From Pseudomonas fragi (GTDB lineage Bacteria > Pseudomonadota > Gammaproteobacteria > Pseudomonadales > Pseudomonadaceae), in assembly GCF_900105835.1 (NCBI RefSeq), contig NZ_LT629783.1:4114501-4178500 (forward strand): a DNA stretch of 64,000 bases, given 5' to 3'. Positions 34,576-43,489 of this stretch are shown here, piece after piece. Numbering within the stretch: position 1 is the first letter of the stretch; each line of letters opens with the position of its first letter. Under the pieces are notes generated by a model that ran no database searches, had not been told where the DNA came from, and saw nothing but the letters and a program-made list of their open reading frames with translations. Made by a program: the position numbers and the translations under genes.

Positions 34576-36084
34576 TTACGCGATGCTGGTATTGGCGCTC
34601 TGTGGTGCAACCAGTTCCAGCAACTCGGAGTTGCGGGTGCTGATTTCACGGTACAGGTCGGCGTCGGTTTCGAGGACCTTTTCCCGTGCCGGGAAGATTT
34701 CCTTGAGCTTGGCCGCCCACTCGCCGGTGGCTTTTTGCGCAAAGCAGCGTTCGATCAGGTCGAGCATGATCGAAACGGTGACCGAAGCGCCTGGCGAAGC
34801 GCCCAGCAGAGCGGCCAGCGAGCCGTCCTTGGCCGCAACCAGTTCGGTACCGAACTGCAGGACGCCGCCCTTTTTCGGGTCTTTCTTGATGATCTGCACC
34901 CGTTGCCCGGCAATCTCAAGACGCCAGTCTTCAGCCTTGGCCTGCGGATAGAAACGACGCAGTGACTCCAGGCGTTGCTCCATCGACTGGCGCACTTCGC
35001 TGACCAGGTACTTGGTCAGGTCCATGTTGTCGCGAGCCACGGCCAGCATCGGCCCGATATTGCCCAGGCGGATCGACATCGGCAGGTCAAGGAACGAACC
35101 GTGCTTGAGGAACTTGGTGGTGAAACCGGCATAAGGCCCGAACAGCAGCGACTTTTTGCCATCCACTACACGGGTGTCCAGGTGCGGTACCGACATCGGT
35201 GGCGAACCCACTGCGGCCTGGCTGTAAACCTTGGCCTGGTGCAGCTTGACCACTTCCGGGTTGTCGCAACGCAGCCATTGGCCGCTGACCGGGAAGCCGC
35301 CATAGCCTTTGCTTTCTTCGATGCCCGAAGCTTGCAGCAGCGGCAAAGCCGCGCCACCGGCACCGAGGAACACGAATTTGGCATCAACGTGGCGGGTGTT
35401 GCCGCTGTTGGTGTCCTTGATGCTCACCGTCCAGCCGCTGCCGTTGCGCTTGAGGCCGGTGACTTTTTTGCTGTACTTGATCTGGGTGTCCGGTGCGCTG
35501 GCCAGATGCTTGAGCAGTTGCTGGGTCAGGGCGCCGAAGTTGACGTCGGTGCCATGCTCCACACGGGTGGCCGAGATGTGCTGGTCCGCAGGGCGGCCCG
35601 GCATCATCAGGGGCATCCACTCGGTCATCCTGGCTTTGTCTTCGGTGTATTCCATGTCGGCAAACGCATGGTGCTTGCTCAGCACTTCAAAGCGTTTTTT
35701 CAGGAAGGACACGCCTTTTTCGCCTTCAACGTAGCTCAGGTGAGGAACCGGGCTGATGAAGGACTTGCATGAACCGAAGGTGCCTTTTTGTGCCAGGTAG
35801 GCCCAAAACTGTTTCGACACTTCGAACTGGGCATTGATATGCACAGCCTTCTTGATGTCGATCGAACCGTCAGCCGCCTGCGGCGTGTAGTTCAGCTCAC
35901 AAAGACCAGCGTGACCGGTACCTGCGTTGTTCCACGGGTTGGAACTCTCCGCGGCACCCGAGTCCATCTGCTCAACAACTTCCAGCTTAATGCCGGGGTC
36001 GAGCTCTTTGAGCAGTACGGCGAGGGTGGCACTCATGATGCCCGCTCCAACCAGTACTACGTCGACTGCTTCGTTATGCGCCAT
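34576..36084 (-). CDS. mqo: Malate:quinone oxidoreductase
   Basis: FAD-dependent peripheral membrane enzyme of 502 residues oxidising malate to oxaloacetate and passing electrons to ubiquinone. The dinucleotide motif [16 protein letters not shown] starts at residue 11, and the family signatures [20 protein letters not shown] and [21 protein letters not shown] are present. Start at 36084 (MAHNEAVDV) has a TGGAGA ribosome site; the longer open frame upstream is not used. Transcribed alone. Confidence 0.95.
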   Translation of the reverse strand: MAHNEAVDVVLVGAGIMSATLAVLLKELDPGIKLEVVEQMDSGAAESSNPWNNAGTGHAGLCELNYTPQAADGSIDIKKAVHINAQFEVSKQFWAYLAQKGTFGSCKSFISPVPHLSYVEGEKGVSFLKKRFEVLSKHHAFADMEYTEDKARMTEWMPLMMPGRPADQHISATRVEHGTDVNFGALTQQLLKHLASAPDTQIKYSKKVTGLKRNGSGWTVSIKDTNSGNTRHVDAKFVFLGAGGAALPLLQASGIEESKGYGGFPVSGQWLRCDNPEVVKLHQAKVYSQAAVGSPPMSVPHLDTRVVDGKKSLLFGPYAGFTTKFLKHGSFLDLPMSIRLGNIGPMLAVARDNMDLTKYLVSEVRQSMEQRLESLRRFYPQAKAEDWRLEIAGQRVQIIKKDPKKGGVLQFGTELVAAKDGSLAALLGASPGASVTVSIMLDLIERCFAQKATGEWAAKLKEIFPAREKVLETDADLYREISTRNSELLELVAPQSANTSIA

Positions 36085-36778
36085 TAACGCGTCTCCAAAA
36101 TCTACGGCACCAAATTGACGGCATAGCTGCCAGGAGTCCGGGGCGTGTGTCTGATTAGCCCCGGGCCACTCGTGGCCAGGATCGCCATGTCCGATTCTTC
36201 GCAATTTCTTGCAGCTTCAGCGGACGCCACCAACCGGGCCTTCAAGGTTCATATGAACGCATTTCAGTCCCCGGGAGGCAATTCGACTTAATGTCTAGAG
36301 CGTCCGTTCGTGCAACCAAATCCGTGAGCGGACAGGCTTCAGTCTTGTGCTGTGGAGCCGACTTCGATCCTGCTTGGTGAAGCAATTTCAGACGCTAATG
36401 GTGCATGTTCAGACGCAAAACTTTTCATTTGCTCGCCACACTCTTGTGAAGTTGTGAAACCCGTTTTTTTTTCACGCTCTTTTGGATACGTGAACCTCAA
36501 AAAAGGGCTGTCGCAAGCCAGGCACCGAACCAGGGGCCGAGCGTGATGACAGCTCTGGCAGATCATGTAAAAAGTGGGGGTTACGCCATGAAATTCAAGC
36601 GCACCAGCTTCACATGATCTGTGTGGGCGGCTCTCTGTGGGCGGTTTTGGGGTGCCAATACAAGCGCATTAGCGATGCTGCGGGGCCCGATCAGGAGACG
36701 TCCTTATAATCGGGGGGAGATTGTAGCGAAGAAACGTGGGCAATTGATCCTGTTAAATGAGTTTTATTGGTGCGTCGG
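36085..36778. other. Long gene-poor region upstream of mqo
   Basis: Nearly 700 bases with no convincing gene. The segment 36290-36560 is AT-richer with a T-run after CACACTCTTGTGAAGTTGTG, and no REP element is present. Open frames here (36339-36566 minus, 36352-36546 plus) lack ribosome sites and recognisable motifs. It probably carries the mqo promoter and leader. Confidence 0.5.
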
Positions 36779-37012
36779 TCAGAGGCCCAGCAGCGGTTGC
36801 ACCGCCGAACGCCGTGCGGGTGAGGCAATACGGGCGTTGGCGGGTAGCACCTGGTGCAACCAGATAAGGCGGATTTCTTCGATTTCGACCCAGCTGTCGC
36901 CGACCGGCGGCTGTTTGCATTGCTTGAAAGCCTGGCAGCGGCCTGCCGGATCAAGGCGGGCGAAGCAGCGGTTGGGGCGGTTGAAGCCGAGCAGGGTCAA
37001 GAGCATATTCAT
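36779..37012 (-). CDS. Small conserved Pseudomonas protein, function unknown
   Basis: Protein of 77 residues from the ATG at 37012 (MNMLLTLLGFNRPNRCFARLD). It is basic, with three Cys residues in RCFARLDPAGRCQAFKQC, then WVEIEEIRLIWLHQVLP. The ribosome site is CAGGTG. I recall a similar small protein next to mqo in other pseudomonads, which supports the call, but no function is known. It lies divergent from the YajG-type lipoprotein gene. Confidence 0.65.
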   Translation of the reverse strand: MNMLLTLLGFNRPNRCFARLDPAGRCQAFKQCKQPPVGDSWVEIEEIRLIWLHQVLPANARIASPARRSAVQPLLGL

Positions 37013-37168
37013 GGCGGCACCTGTTGAGTCAGTCGTTGCGACTATGCCCTGAGCAGGTGACATCAGGATGAATTGGGCATGACAGGAGGGTGACAGCTTG
37101 CAGCTAGTTCGCAGGCGCCCGGCACCCTATACTGACGGCCTGTTATACCCAGTCCTGGAGAGATGAGC

Positions 37169-37753
37169 ATGTTGCAACGCCTGTTGTTCGGTTTGATTAC
37201 TGTGACCAGTTTGACCCTCGTCGGCTGCGCCCACAGCCCGCAACAACTCAGCCCGCAACCCAAGCTGACGACTCAGCTTGCGCCCGTGGGTCGTGGCCAG
37301 CCGGTGGTGGTGCGGGTGGTGGACGGTCGTCCTTCGCCAACCCTGGGCACCCGCGGTGGCATGTACCCGGAAACCAGCGCCATCAGCGTCAGCAGTGCCG
37401 ACCTGATTCCCAAGCTGCAAGCCCAGGCTGAAGCGGCCGTGCGCCTGCTGGGTTTCACCCCGACAGCCAATGCGATGAACGCACCCACGCTGACCGTGAC
37501 CCTGGCCGAACTCAAGTACCAGTCGCCCAAGGACACCATGTACGTGACTGAGGCCACCATCGGCGCGACCTTCCGCTCGGATGTGAAGAACGGTGGTCGT
37601 ACCTACAGCGGCCGCTATGGTGCGTCCCTGGACCAGCGCTTCGGCATGGCGCCGAATCAGGAAACCAACACCAAACTGGTGAGCGACGTGCTCAGCGACG
37701 CCCTGACACGGGTGTTCAAGGACCCGACCATCGGTCGTTTGCTCAGCGAGTAA
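37169..37753 (+). CDS. YajG-family lipoprotein
   Basis: Lipoprotein of 194 residues with lipobox LVGC (Cys20) after MLQRLLFGLITVTSLT. The YajG domain covers the rest (VVVRVVDGRPSPTLGTRGG, LTVTLAELKYQSPKDT, SDALTRVFKDPTIGRLLSE). The ATG at 37169 is chosen over 37163 because GGAG at 37157-37160 is then 8 bases away. Residue 21 is Ala, so outer-membrane sorting is expected. Function unknown; a strong terminator follows. Confidence 0.85.
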   Translation: MLQRLLFGLITVTSLTLVGCAHSPQQLSPQPKLTTQLAPVGRGQPVVVRVVDGRPSPTLGTRGGMYPETSAISVSSADLIPKLQAQAEAAVRLLGFTPTANAMNAPTLTVTLAELKYQSPKDTMYVTEATIGATFRSDVKNGGRTYSGRYGASLDQRFGMAPNQETNTKLVSDVLSDALTRVFKDPTIGRLLSE

Positions 37754-37765
37754 TCGCAGGCAAAA

Positions 37766-37801
37766 CAAAAAGCCCGAACTCGGTGAGTTCGGGCTTTTTT
37801 A
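37766..37801. terminator. Terminator between convergent genes
   Basis: Stem AGCCCGAACTC/GAGTTCGGGCT flanked by A-run and T-run, serving the lipoprotein gene and probably also the convergent 68-residue gene. Confidence 0.9.
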
Positions 37802-37813
37802 TGTTCGAAGGTT

Positions 37814-38020
37814 TCAGGCCGCTTCGGCGTACAGCTCCAGGCGGCTGACGCCGGTGAGCAAGTCTGTCTCGGGCAGGTCGGCATGGGCGTGGCCGCTCAG
37901 GGCGCAGTAAACCAGCCAGTGGCGGTCTTGTACGTTAAAGGCCAAGCCCTCGATCAATGCCTGCTGTTCGTCGCTGGGGGCGATCAGGTAAAGGCGGTCC
38001 TGGTTTTCTGCGTGCAACAT
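37814..38020 (-). CDS. Small hypothetical protein (68 residues)
   Basis: From the ATG at 38020: MLHAENQDRLYLIAPSDEQQ, then a beta-rich LVYCALSGHAHADLP and an acidic end. A CGGAG ribosome site lies 7 bases upstream. The open frame runs on upstream through the REP element, which is clearly not coding. No family recognised. It lies between the terminator and a REP pair. Confidence 0.6.
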   Translation of the reverse strand: MLHAENQDRLYLIAPSDEQQALIEGLAFNVQDRHWLVYCALSGHAHADLPETDLLTGVSRLELYAEAA

Positions 38021-38098
38021 GACAAGCTCCGTGTCGGTGTCGAGGGGCCACAGAGTGGCCTCTCTACATGACGATACGGTGACAGCAGAAATTACCCC

Positions 38099-38185
38099 TG
38101 TGGGAGCGGGCTTGCTCGCGATGCTGACGACTCGGTCGTTCTGCTTGACCTTGTTGATGCCATCGCGAGCAAGCCCGCTCCCACA
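38099..38185. repeat. REP pair, class B
   Basis: TGTGGGAGCGGGCTTGCTCG and its complement surround a 47-base spacer, between the 68-residue gene and the acyltransferase. Confidence 0.9.
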
Positions 38186-38198
38186 AGGGTGGATGGGG

Positions 38199-39362
38199 TT
38201 ACAGGGGCAACCCCGCCTTGATCCGGTACTGGTTACGCACCGGCATCGCATACTGCAGCACCAGATACGGGCGATGCTCGGCCGGGCAGGCGTCCAGGCG
38301 GCGTTGCCATTCCTGTTGGGCCTTGGCCAGCTCTTCGGCACCGAATACCTCGGCGGCGGTAGGCACTTGCAGCTCAGCCTCGGCCTCAGCCCACTGTGCA
38401 TACGCCAGGTAGTGCACCGGAAACAGGCGATAGCCGCTGAGAATATGACGATCCATTTCCGCGGCAAGCAATTTGCTGTCCTCGAAAGGTTCGGTCACCG
38501 GGGCGGCAAAGTTCACATGCACGCGGCCTTTATAGCCGGTAATGCCGTTGGCGATGCTGGTGTCGTCTTCGCCCGGGGCCTTGCTGTAGGTGCCCGTGGT
38601 GGCGCGGATATACAGCTCGCGGGCCTTGGCCTGGTCACAGGGATCATATTCATAGCTGATCGAAACCGGCGTCAGGTTCAGCGACTGGATGACCTCGGCA
38701 AACGGCTCGTCCTTGCGGCTCATATGAAACATTTTCAGGATCGCCGAGTCGGTACGGTCATCACCGTCCTTGGCCCGGCCTTCTGCCTGGGCAATCCAGA
38801 TCGACTGGCAGTCGTTACGGATCGAGTGGTTGATATAGGCCGACAACAGTTGATAGGCCGCGAGCTTTTCCCTGCGCCCGGTGATCGAACGGTGCACGAT
38901 AAAGCTTTTGTTCAGGCGCATCAGGTCGCTGACAAACGGCTTTTGCAGCAGGTTATCGCCAATGGCGATGCGCGGCGTCGGCAGGCCGGCGTGGTACACG
39001 GCGTAATTGACGAAGGCCGGGTCCATCACGATATCGCGGTGGTTGGCCAGAAACAGGTAGGCGCTGCCGGATTTCAGTTGCTCGACGCCGGTATAGGTCA
39101 CGCCGTCGGTGGCATGCTCAATGGTGCGGTCGACGTAAACCTCGACCTTGTCCTGCAAGGACGCAACTGAATTGACGCTGGCGAACTCTTTGCGCAGGCG
39201 ATGAGCTATAAGTGGTTTTAACAGCCAGCCGAAAGCGCCAGCCAGGCGCGGAAAGCGAAAGTGGGTCAGGATATCCAGAAACGCCTTGTCGCTGAGCAGC
39301 CGGGCCAGCACTGCTGGTACTTCGGCGTCGTCGTAAGGTCGGATGCTATCGAATTGGCCCAT
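38199..39362 (-). CDS. 1-acyl-glycerol-3-phosphate acyltransferase-like protein
   Basis: Protein of 387 residues with the PlsC-type acyltransferase block I NHRDIVMDP (about residues 107-115), followed by FIVHRSITGRREKLAAY and the region IWIAQAEGRAKDGDD, equivalent to the glycerophosphate-binding block. Length and a C-terminal 150-residue extension differ from PlsC proper (about 240 residues), so the acyl acceptor may differ. No strong transmembrane helix. The second of two adjacent ATGs (39362) is better spaced from AAGAGAG. Confidence 0.8.
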   Translation of the reverse strand: MGQFDSIRPYDDAEVPAVLARLLSDKAFLDILTHFRFPRLAGAFGWLLKPLIAHRLRKEFASVNSVASLQDKVEVYVDRTIEHATDGVTYTGVEQLKSGSAYLFLANHRDIVMDPAFVNYAVYHAGLPTPRIAIGDNLLQKPFVSDLMRLNKSFIVHRSITGRREKLAAYQLLSAYINHSIRNDCQSIWIAQAEGRAKDGDDRTDSAILKMFHMSRKDEPFAEVIQSLNLTPVSISYEYDPCDQAKARELYIRATTGTYSKAPGEDDTSIANGITGYKGRVHVNFAAPVTEPFEDSKLLAAEMDRHILSGYRLFPVHYLAYAQWAEAEAELQVPTAAEVFGAEELAKAQQEWQRRLDACPAEHRPYLVLQYAMPVRNQYRIKAGLPL

Positions 39363-39470
39363 CATGCTCTCTTGTTGGAAACGGCTAGGGTTGGTACGCA
39401 GGGCAGGGCAAAAATAATAGCCCTGCTAATAGACCGGCGATTATACGCACAAGTCACTCTGGAGACCGCG

Positions 39471-39653
39471 ATGCTTGAAACTGAACGCTATGAATGCCCC
39501 TATTGTGGCGAGCCGGCAGAAGCGGTACTGGATCTTTCGGGGGGCGATCAAAGCTACATTGAGGATTGCCCGGTGTGTTGCCGACCGATCCTTTTCCATC
39601 TTCAGACCGATGGTCATGAATGGATGCTCGATGTGCATGCCGAGAATGAGTAG
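39471..39653 (+). CDS. CPXCG-motif Cys-rich small protein
   Basis: Protein of 60 residues with CPYCG at 9-13 and CPVCC at 33-37, a four-Cys zinc-ribbon arrangement. The ATG at 39471 follows GGAGACCGCG. It is followed by the DUF2007 gene after 12 bases, so the two form a small operon; this pair is seen in many pseudomonads. Role unknown. Confidence 0.85.
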   Translation: MLETERYECPYCGEPAEAVLDLSGGDQSYIEDCPVCCRPILFHLQTDGHEWMLDVHAENE

Positions 39654-39665
39654 TGAGTGAAGACC

Positions 39666-39926
39666 ATGCAACGCATCTACGAGCCGGAAAACCTGATGGA
39701 AGCCGAATTGTTGCTGGGCATGCTGGCCAGTGAAGGCATTGCGGCAACCCTGCAGGGTCGCGATTTGATTGGCGGTACCGGGGAGTTGCCGGCCTTGGGG
39801 TTGTTGGGGCTGGCGGTAGCCGATGATCAGGCGCGCTGCGCACGCGCGTTGATCGATGCGTACAATGCGGCCACGCCGGTGGCGGGCGATGAGCCCGAAA
39901 GCGTTGCAGATGTACTGATCTGCTGA
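39666..39926 (+). CDS. DUF2007 family protein (putative signal-transducing)
   Basis: Protein of 86 residues: MQRIYEPENLMEAELLLGMLASEGIAATLQG is the typical DUF2007 start, with a ferredoxin-like alpha-beta fold and GLAVADDQARCARALID. The ATG at 39666 is preferred; a GTG at 39657 is an alternative. It lies in a small operon with the Cys-rich gene upstream. The family is sometimes described as PII-like, without firm proof. Confidence 0.8.
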   Translation: MQRIYEPENLMEAELLLGMLASEGIAATLQGRDLIGGTGELPALGLLGLAVADDQARCARALIDAYNAATPVAGDEPESVADVLIC

Positions 39927-39977
39927 CGCCTGCAGCGGTTTTTTCACTGCCATATAAAAGAAGAGTTGTGCTGCCCC

Positions 39978-40604
39978 ATGTGTGGACGTTTTGCCCTGTT
40001 TCGCTGGAACCCCGCGTTTGCAGCCTTGCCCGGTTTTCCGGCGGATCAGCAGGCCCAGTGGAACATTTCGCCCAATGATTCGGTATTGATCCTGCGTGCC
40101 GGTGCTGAGCCAGGTCAGCGAGAACTGGCGCGGGCGCGCTGGGGCCTGACTCCTGCATGGCTCACCGACCTGTCGCGTACCCCGGCCCATGCCCGTGCCG
40201 AAACCGTGGTCGAGCAGCCCATGTTTCGCGATGCCTTGCGCGAGCGTCGCTGCCTGATTCCGGCCAACGGTTTTTACGAGTGGCGTGGCACCACCCGCAA
40301 GCGCCCCTATTGGCTGACCCCGGGGGAGGGCTCCTCGCTGTTTTTTGCCGGTATCTGGGAGGCCTACCCGGTGGCTGGGCATGTGTGGCTCAGTACTGCG
40401 GTGATCACCCAGGCTGCCGCCAGCCAGCGCCGCCCGCTGATTCTGGATGAGGCCGGCCAGCAGGCCTGGCTTGACCCGCAAACCCCGCTGCATGTGCTGC
40501 AGGCACTGCTGGCCAGCCCGCAGATGGCGTTGCGCGAACGGCCTTTGGCCAATCTGGTCAATGATCCCAAACTCAATGCCCCCGAGTGCCTGACGCCGGG
40601 TTGA
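39978..40604 (+). CDS. SRAP-family (YedK/HMCES-like) protein with altered active site
   Basis: Protein of 208 residues. The SRAP fold starts MCGRFALF, so processing would expose Cys2, the residue that crosslinks to abasic DNA. Glu101 in ANGFYEWR is present. However, the usual Asn of NARAET is His71 (AHARAET), and the HDRMPVIL motif that supplies the conserved His is SQRRPLIL, with Ser149 in its place. The C-terminal VNNVRND element is also changed. The gene may encode a SRAP paralogue with changed chemistry. ATG at 39978; an in-frame TTG four codons earlier would hide Cys2. Monocistronic. Confidence 0.88.
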   Translation: MCGRFALFRWNPAFAALPGFPADQQAQWNISPNDSVLILRAGAEPGQRELARARWGLTPAWLTDLSRTPAHARAETVVEQPMFRDALRERRCLIPANGFYEWRGTTRKRPYWLTPGEGSSLFFAGIWEAYPVAGHVWLSTAVITQAAASQRRPLILDEAGQQAWLDPQTPLHVLQALLASPQMALRERPLANLVNDPKLNAPECLTPG

Positions 40605-40638
40605 GATACGATGCGCAGCATCTTTATGGAGAGCTTCG

Positions 40639-41460
40639 ATGGGTAAGTTAGCGGTAGTGTGCGCCGTGGGCGCCGGGTTGTTGCTGGGCGGCTGTCAGGC
40701 GGTGAATACCACCAATGGCGGCGCCGTGGGCGTAGAGCGCAAGCAGTACATGTTCAGCATGCTGTCGAGCCAGCAGGTTGACCAGATGTATGCTCAGTCA
40801 TACCAGCAGACGGTCAGCGAGGCCAGTACCAAGGGCGCCCTGGACAAGACCAGCGCCAACGCCAAGCGCCTGCAGGCAATCGCCAACCGGCTGATTGCCC
40901 AGGCCCCGGCCTTTCGCCCGGATGCCGCGCAATGGAACTGGGAAGTGAACCTGATCAAGAGTGACGAGCTCAACGCCAACTGCGGCCCTGGCGGCAAGAT
41001 CATTTTTTACAGCGGGATCATCGAACAGCTGAAGCTGAGCGACGATGAAATTGCCGCGATCATGGGCCATGAAATTGCCCACGCCTTGCGTGAGCACGGG
41101 CGTGAATCCATGTCCAAGGCCTACGGTATCGAGATCGCCAAGCAGGGTGCTGGCGCCTTGTTGGGGCTGGGCCAGGACAGCTTGGGGCTGGCCGACACGG
41201 TGGTGAACTACAGCCTGACCTTGCCCAACAGCCGCAGCAATGAAAACGAAGCGGACCTGATCGGCCTGGAGCTGGCAGCCCGTGCGGGCTACAACCCGAA
41301 TGCGGCGATCACCCTGTGGCAGAAAATGGCCCAGCAATCACAGAATGCGCCACCGGAATTCATGAGCACCCACCCGGCTTCCAGCAGCCGGATCGCAGCG
41401 CTGCAAGCGGCCATTCCAAAGGTCATGCCGCTGTATCAGCAAGCGCCGAAAACCCAGTAA
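40639..41460 (+). CDS. M48-family metalloprotease lipoprotein (LoiP-like)
   Basis: Lipoprotein of 273 residues, lipobox LGGC with Cys19. Zinc motif HEIAH at His144-Glu145-His148 and the third ligand Glu204 in NENEAD are intact. The C-terminal repeat HPASSSRIAALQAAIP is typical of periplasmic M48 peptidases that degrade misfolded outer-membrane proteins. ATG preceded by TGGAGAG. 35 bases after the SRAP gene. Confidence 0.9.
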   Translation: MGKLAVVCAVGAGLLLGGCQAVNTTNGGAVGVERKQYMFSMLSSQQVDQMYAQSYQQTVSEASTKGALDKTSANAKRLQAIANRLIAQAPAFRPDAAQWNWEVNLIKSDELNANCGPGGKIIFYSGIIEQLKLSDDEIAAIMGHEIAHALREHGRESMSKAYGIEIAKQGAGALLGLGQDSLGLADTVVNYSLTLPNSRSNENEADLIGLELAARAGYNPNAAITLWQKMAQQSQNAPPEFMSTHPASSSRIAALQAAIPKVMPLYQQAPKTQ

Positions 41461-41468
41461 CGGCCTGG

Positions 41469-41615
41469 CCCTCACCCCAACCCTCTCCCAAAGGGAGAGG
41501 GGGCTTGACCGAGTTGTTTCAAGGTTCAGTACAAGTTTTTCTGCTGTGTATTGCTCTGGAGCATCCCCCAATCGGTTCCCTCTCCCTCTGGGAGAGGGTT
41601 AGGGTGAGGGGCTTT
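41469..41615. repeat. Class C inverted repeat (CCCTCACCCC type)
   Basis: CCTCACCCCAACCCTCTCCC and the complementary GGAGAGGGTTAGGGTGAGGG flank a 75-base spacer, between two convergent genes. The end touches the stop codon of the GDT1-like gene. Confidence 0.85.
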
Positions 41616-42202
41616 TAAACCCAGCCGCTGATCTGCATCGCCTTGTACACCGCCACGACGGCCAGTACCACGAACGCAGTGGCAGCCAGGCGGCGGATCA
41701 GGGGCAGCGGCAGTTTGTCGGCGGCAAAGTTGCCCGCCAATACCACCGGCACGTTGGCAATCAACATGCCCAGGGTGGTGCCGATAATCACCAGCCACAA
41801 GTCCGGGTACTGCGCGGCGAGCATGACGGTCGCCACCTGGGTCTTGTCCCCGATTTCGGCAATGAAGAAGGTGATCAACGTGGTCACGAACGGTCCGTAC
41901 TTGCGTGCGGTGCTGGCTTCGTCGTCGTCCATCTTGTCCGGCACCAGGGTCCACAACGCGGTGGCGGTAAAGCTCGCGGCAAGGATCCAGTGCAGCATGG
42001 CATCGCTGAAGAAGGTACTGAACCAGGCGCCTACGGCACCGGCTGCAGCATGGTTGGCCAGGGTCGCGACCACGATACCGGCGATTATCGGCCAGGGTTT
42101 GCGAAAGCGTGCGGCCAGAATAAGGGCGAGCAGTTGCGTCTTGTCGCCGATTTCGGCCAAGGCAACGATTGCAGTAGGGACAAGCAGGGAATCGAGCATC
42201 AT
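41615..42202 (-). CDS. TMEM165/GDT1 (UPF0016) family membrane protein, probable Mn2+ exporter
   Basis: Inner-membrane protein of 195 residues with six helices in two homologous halves, each holding the signature E-x-G-D-K-T (Glu17-Thr22, AEIGDKTQLLAL; and AEIGDKTQVATV near 114). Bacterial members export manganese. This fits the manganese riboswitch found in the leader. MMLD start at 42202 or MLDS at 42199; no strong ribosome site is visible, consistent with riboswitch control of translation. Confidence 0.9.
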   Translation of the reverse strand: MMLDSLLVPTAIVALAEIGDKTQLLALILAARFRKPWPIIAGIVVATLANHAAAGAVGAWFSTFFSDAMLHWILAASFTATALWTLVPDKMDDDEASTARKYGPFVTTLITFFIAEIGDKTQVATVMLAAQYPDLWLVIIGTTLGMLIANVPVVLAGNFAADKLPLPLIRRLAATAFVVLAVVAVYKAMQISGWV

Positions 42203-42309
42203 CAGGTGGTTTCCAGGGGCGGGTCGACACGGCTATGACACGTACAGCCTCCCCGCCCCGGGTAAGGTGTTCGTGTCATAGGTCTTGTCAAACCCCGGTC
42301 CGTCTGTGC

Positions 42310-42410
42310 GGACACCTGGGTCGCATACGCCATGGTCTGTTGACCAAGTATGTTGACGTATGCCGGACGAGCTTGACGCTCGTGGGAGACTACTCCCCTA
42401 GGACGGAGCG
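42310..42410 (-). promoter_or_regulatory. yybP-ykoY (manganese) riboswitch aptamer
   Basis: On the minus strand the leader reads CCTAGGGGAGTAG (L1, GGGGAGTAG at 42390-42398) and, further on, ACGTCAACATACTTGG (GTCAACATAC at 42348-42357), then GCGACCCAGG. GGGGAGTAG and GTCAACATAC are the two conserved loops of the yybP-ykoY class. The leader of about 200 bases precedes a GDT1-family gene, a usual target. Downstream hairpins (GACACG/CGTGTC, 42230-42280) can form the expression platform. Confidence 0.85.
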
Positions 42411-42460
42411 GATTCTGCCTAGGCAAATCCGATCCGGCAAGCTCTTATTTTCCGGCAGGC

Positions 42461-43459
42461 TCAACGACGCTTGGCGCTGTAAATCCGGAAACCCTGGCCC
42501 TCGGCCTTGACCGAACAAGCGCCGAAATGCTCTTCGATCAGCGGCTGGTAGCGCAGGAAGCTGTTGGCGACAATCCGCAGTTCCCCACCTGATTTCAGAT
42601 GTTTGACTGCTTTTTGCAGCAAGTTCTCGGTGGCGTGGTAATCGGTGTGCACTCCGACATGGAACGGCGGGTTGCTCAGGATCGTGTTCAAACCCATCGG
42701 CGCGGCGTCGATGCCGTTGCCGGTAATCACTTCGCCTTCCAGGCCGTTGGCGGCCAGGGTCAGGCGGCTGCTGGCAGTGGCGAAGGCATCCACGTCGAGC
42801 AAGGTGACGTTGTTGTGCGGGTAGCGACGTTTGACCGCAGCTCCGAGCACGCCCGCACCGCAACCAAAGTCCAGCACATGGCCGCTGGGCAGCTTGTCCA
42901 GATGCTCAAGCAGCAGGGCGCTGCCGCGATCCAGGCGGCCGTGGCTGAACACGCCGGGCAGGCTCACGACCTTGAGCGGGCCTTCGGCCAGCGGCAGTTC
43001 GTAATGTTGCGCCAGCTCATGCAGCACCGGTGCCGCTGGCGCGTTTTCCACGGTCACTTGCCACAGCTGGCAATGCCGCGCGCTGTCGAGCTTGCGCGGT
43101 TTGCCAAACGGGATCAGTTGCTTGGAGGCGCCTTCGATGCCGCCCTTTTTTTCACCGACCAGGAACACGTCGGCACCCGGCAGGCGGGCGGCCACGGCCT
43201 TGAGCACGTAGTCGCTCAGTTCCTTGGACTTGGGCAGAAACACCACGGCGGTGTCGAACGCCCGCTCAGGGATATCGACACCGAACTGCACGCGCCCGGC
43301 AAAACGGGCGTCGAGCACGGCCTGGTCACCGGCATGCCAGCACCAGCCGTGGGCATCGGGCAATTCGTTCAGCAACTCGTCAGCCGGCAAGCCGACCAAC
43401 AGCACCGAGCCTTGAAAGTATTCAGGCTGACGAAGCAGTACTTCACTGCGCGGATCCAT
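42461..43459 (-). CDS. rsmC: 16S rRNA (guanine-1207-N2)-methyltransferase
   Basis: Methyltransferase of 332 residues. The N-terminal half is the degenerate RsmC domain ([16 protein letters not shown]); the C-terminal half binds S-adenosylmethionine ([20 protein letters not shown]) and carries the [10 protein letters not shown] catalytic motif. [13 protein letters not shown] is family-typical. The match to E. coli RsmC is better than to RlmG. Start at 43459 has GAGCAG upstream. It lies upstream of the riboswitch leader, transcribed in the same direction. Confidence 0.92.
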   Translation of the reverse strand: MDPRSEVLLRQPEYFQGSVLLVGLPADELLNELPDAHGWCWHAGDQAVLDARFAGRVQFGVDIPERAFDTAVVFLPKSKELSDYVLKAVAARLPGADVFLVGEKKGGIEGASKQLIPFGKPRKLDSARHCQLWQVTVENAPAAPVLHELAQHYELPLAEGPLKVVSLPGVFSHGRLDRGSALLLEHLDKLPSGHVLDFGCGAGVLGAAVKRRYPHNNVTLLDVDAFATASSRLTLAANGLEGEVITGNGIDAAPMGLNTILSNPPFHVGVHTDYHATENLLQKAVKHLKSGGELRIVANSFLRYQPLIEEHFGACSVKAEGQGFRIYSAKRR

Positions 43460-43489
43460 AATCTGCTCCTCAAAAAGGGGCGCAGTCTA

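Noticed and set aside
36339..36566. 75-residue Cys-containing frame (CQSCHHARPLVRCLAC) upstream of mqo
   Set aside because: The CxxC-like spacing was tempting, but there is no ribosome site and the second half looks non-coding. Left as unassigned DNA.
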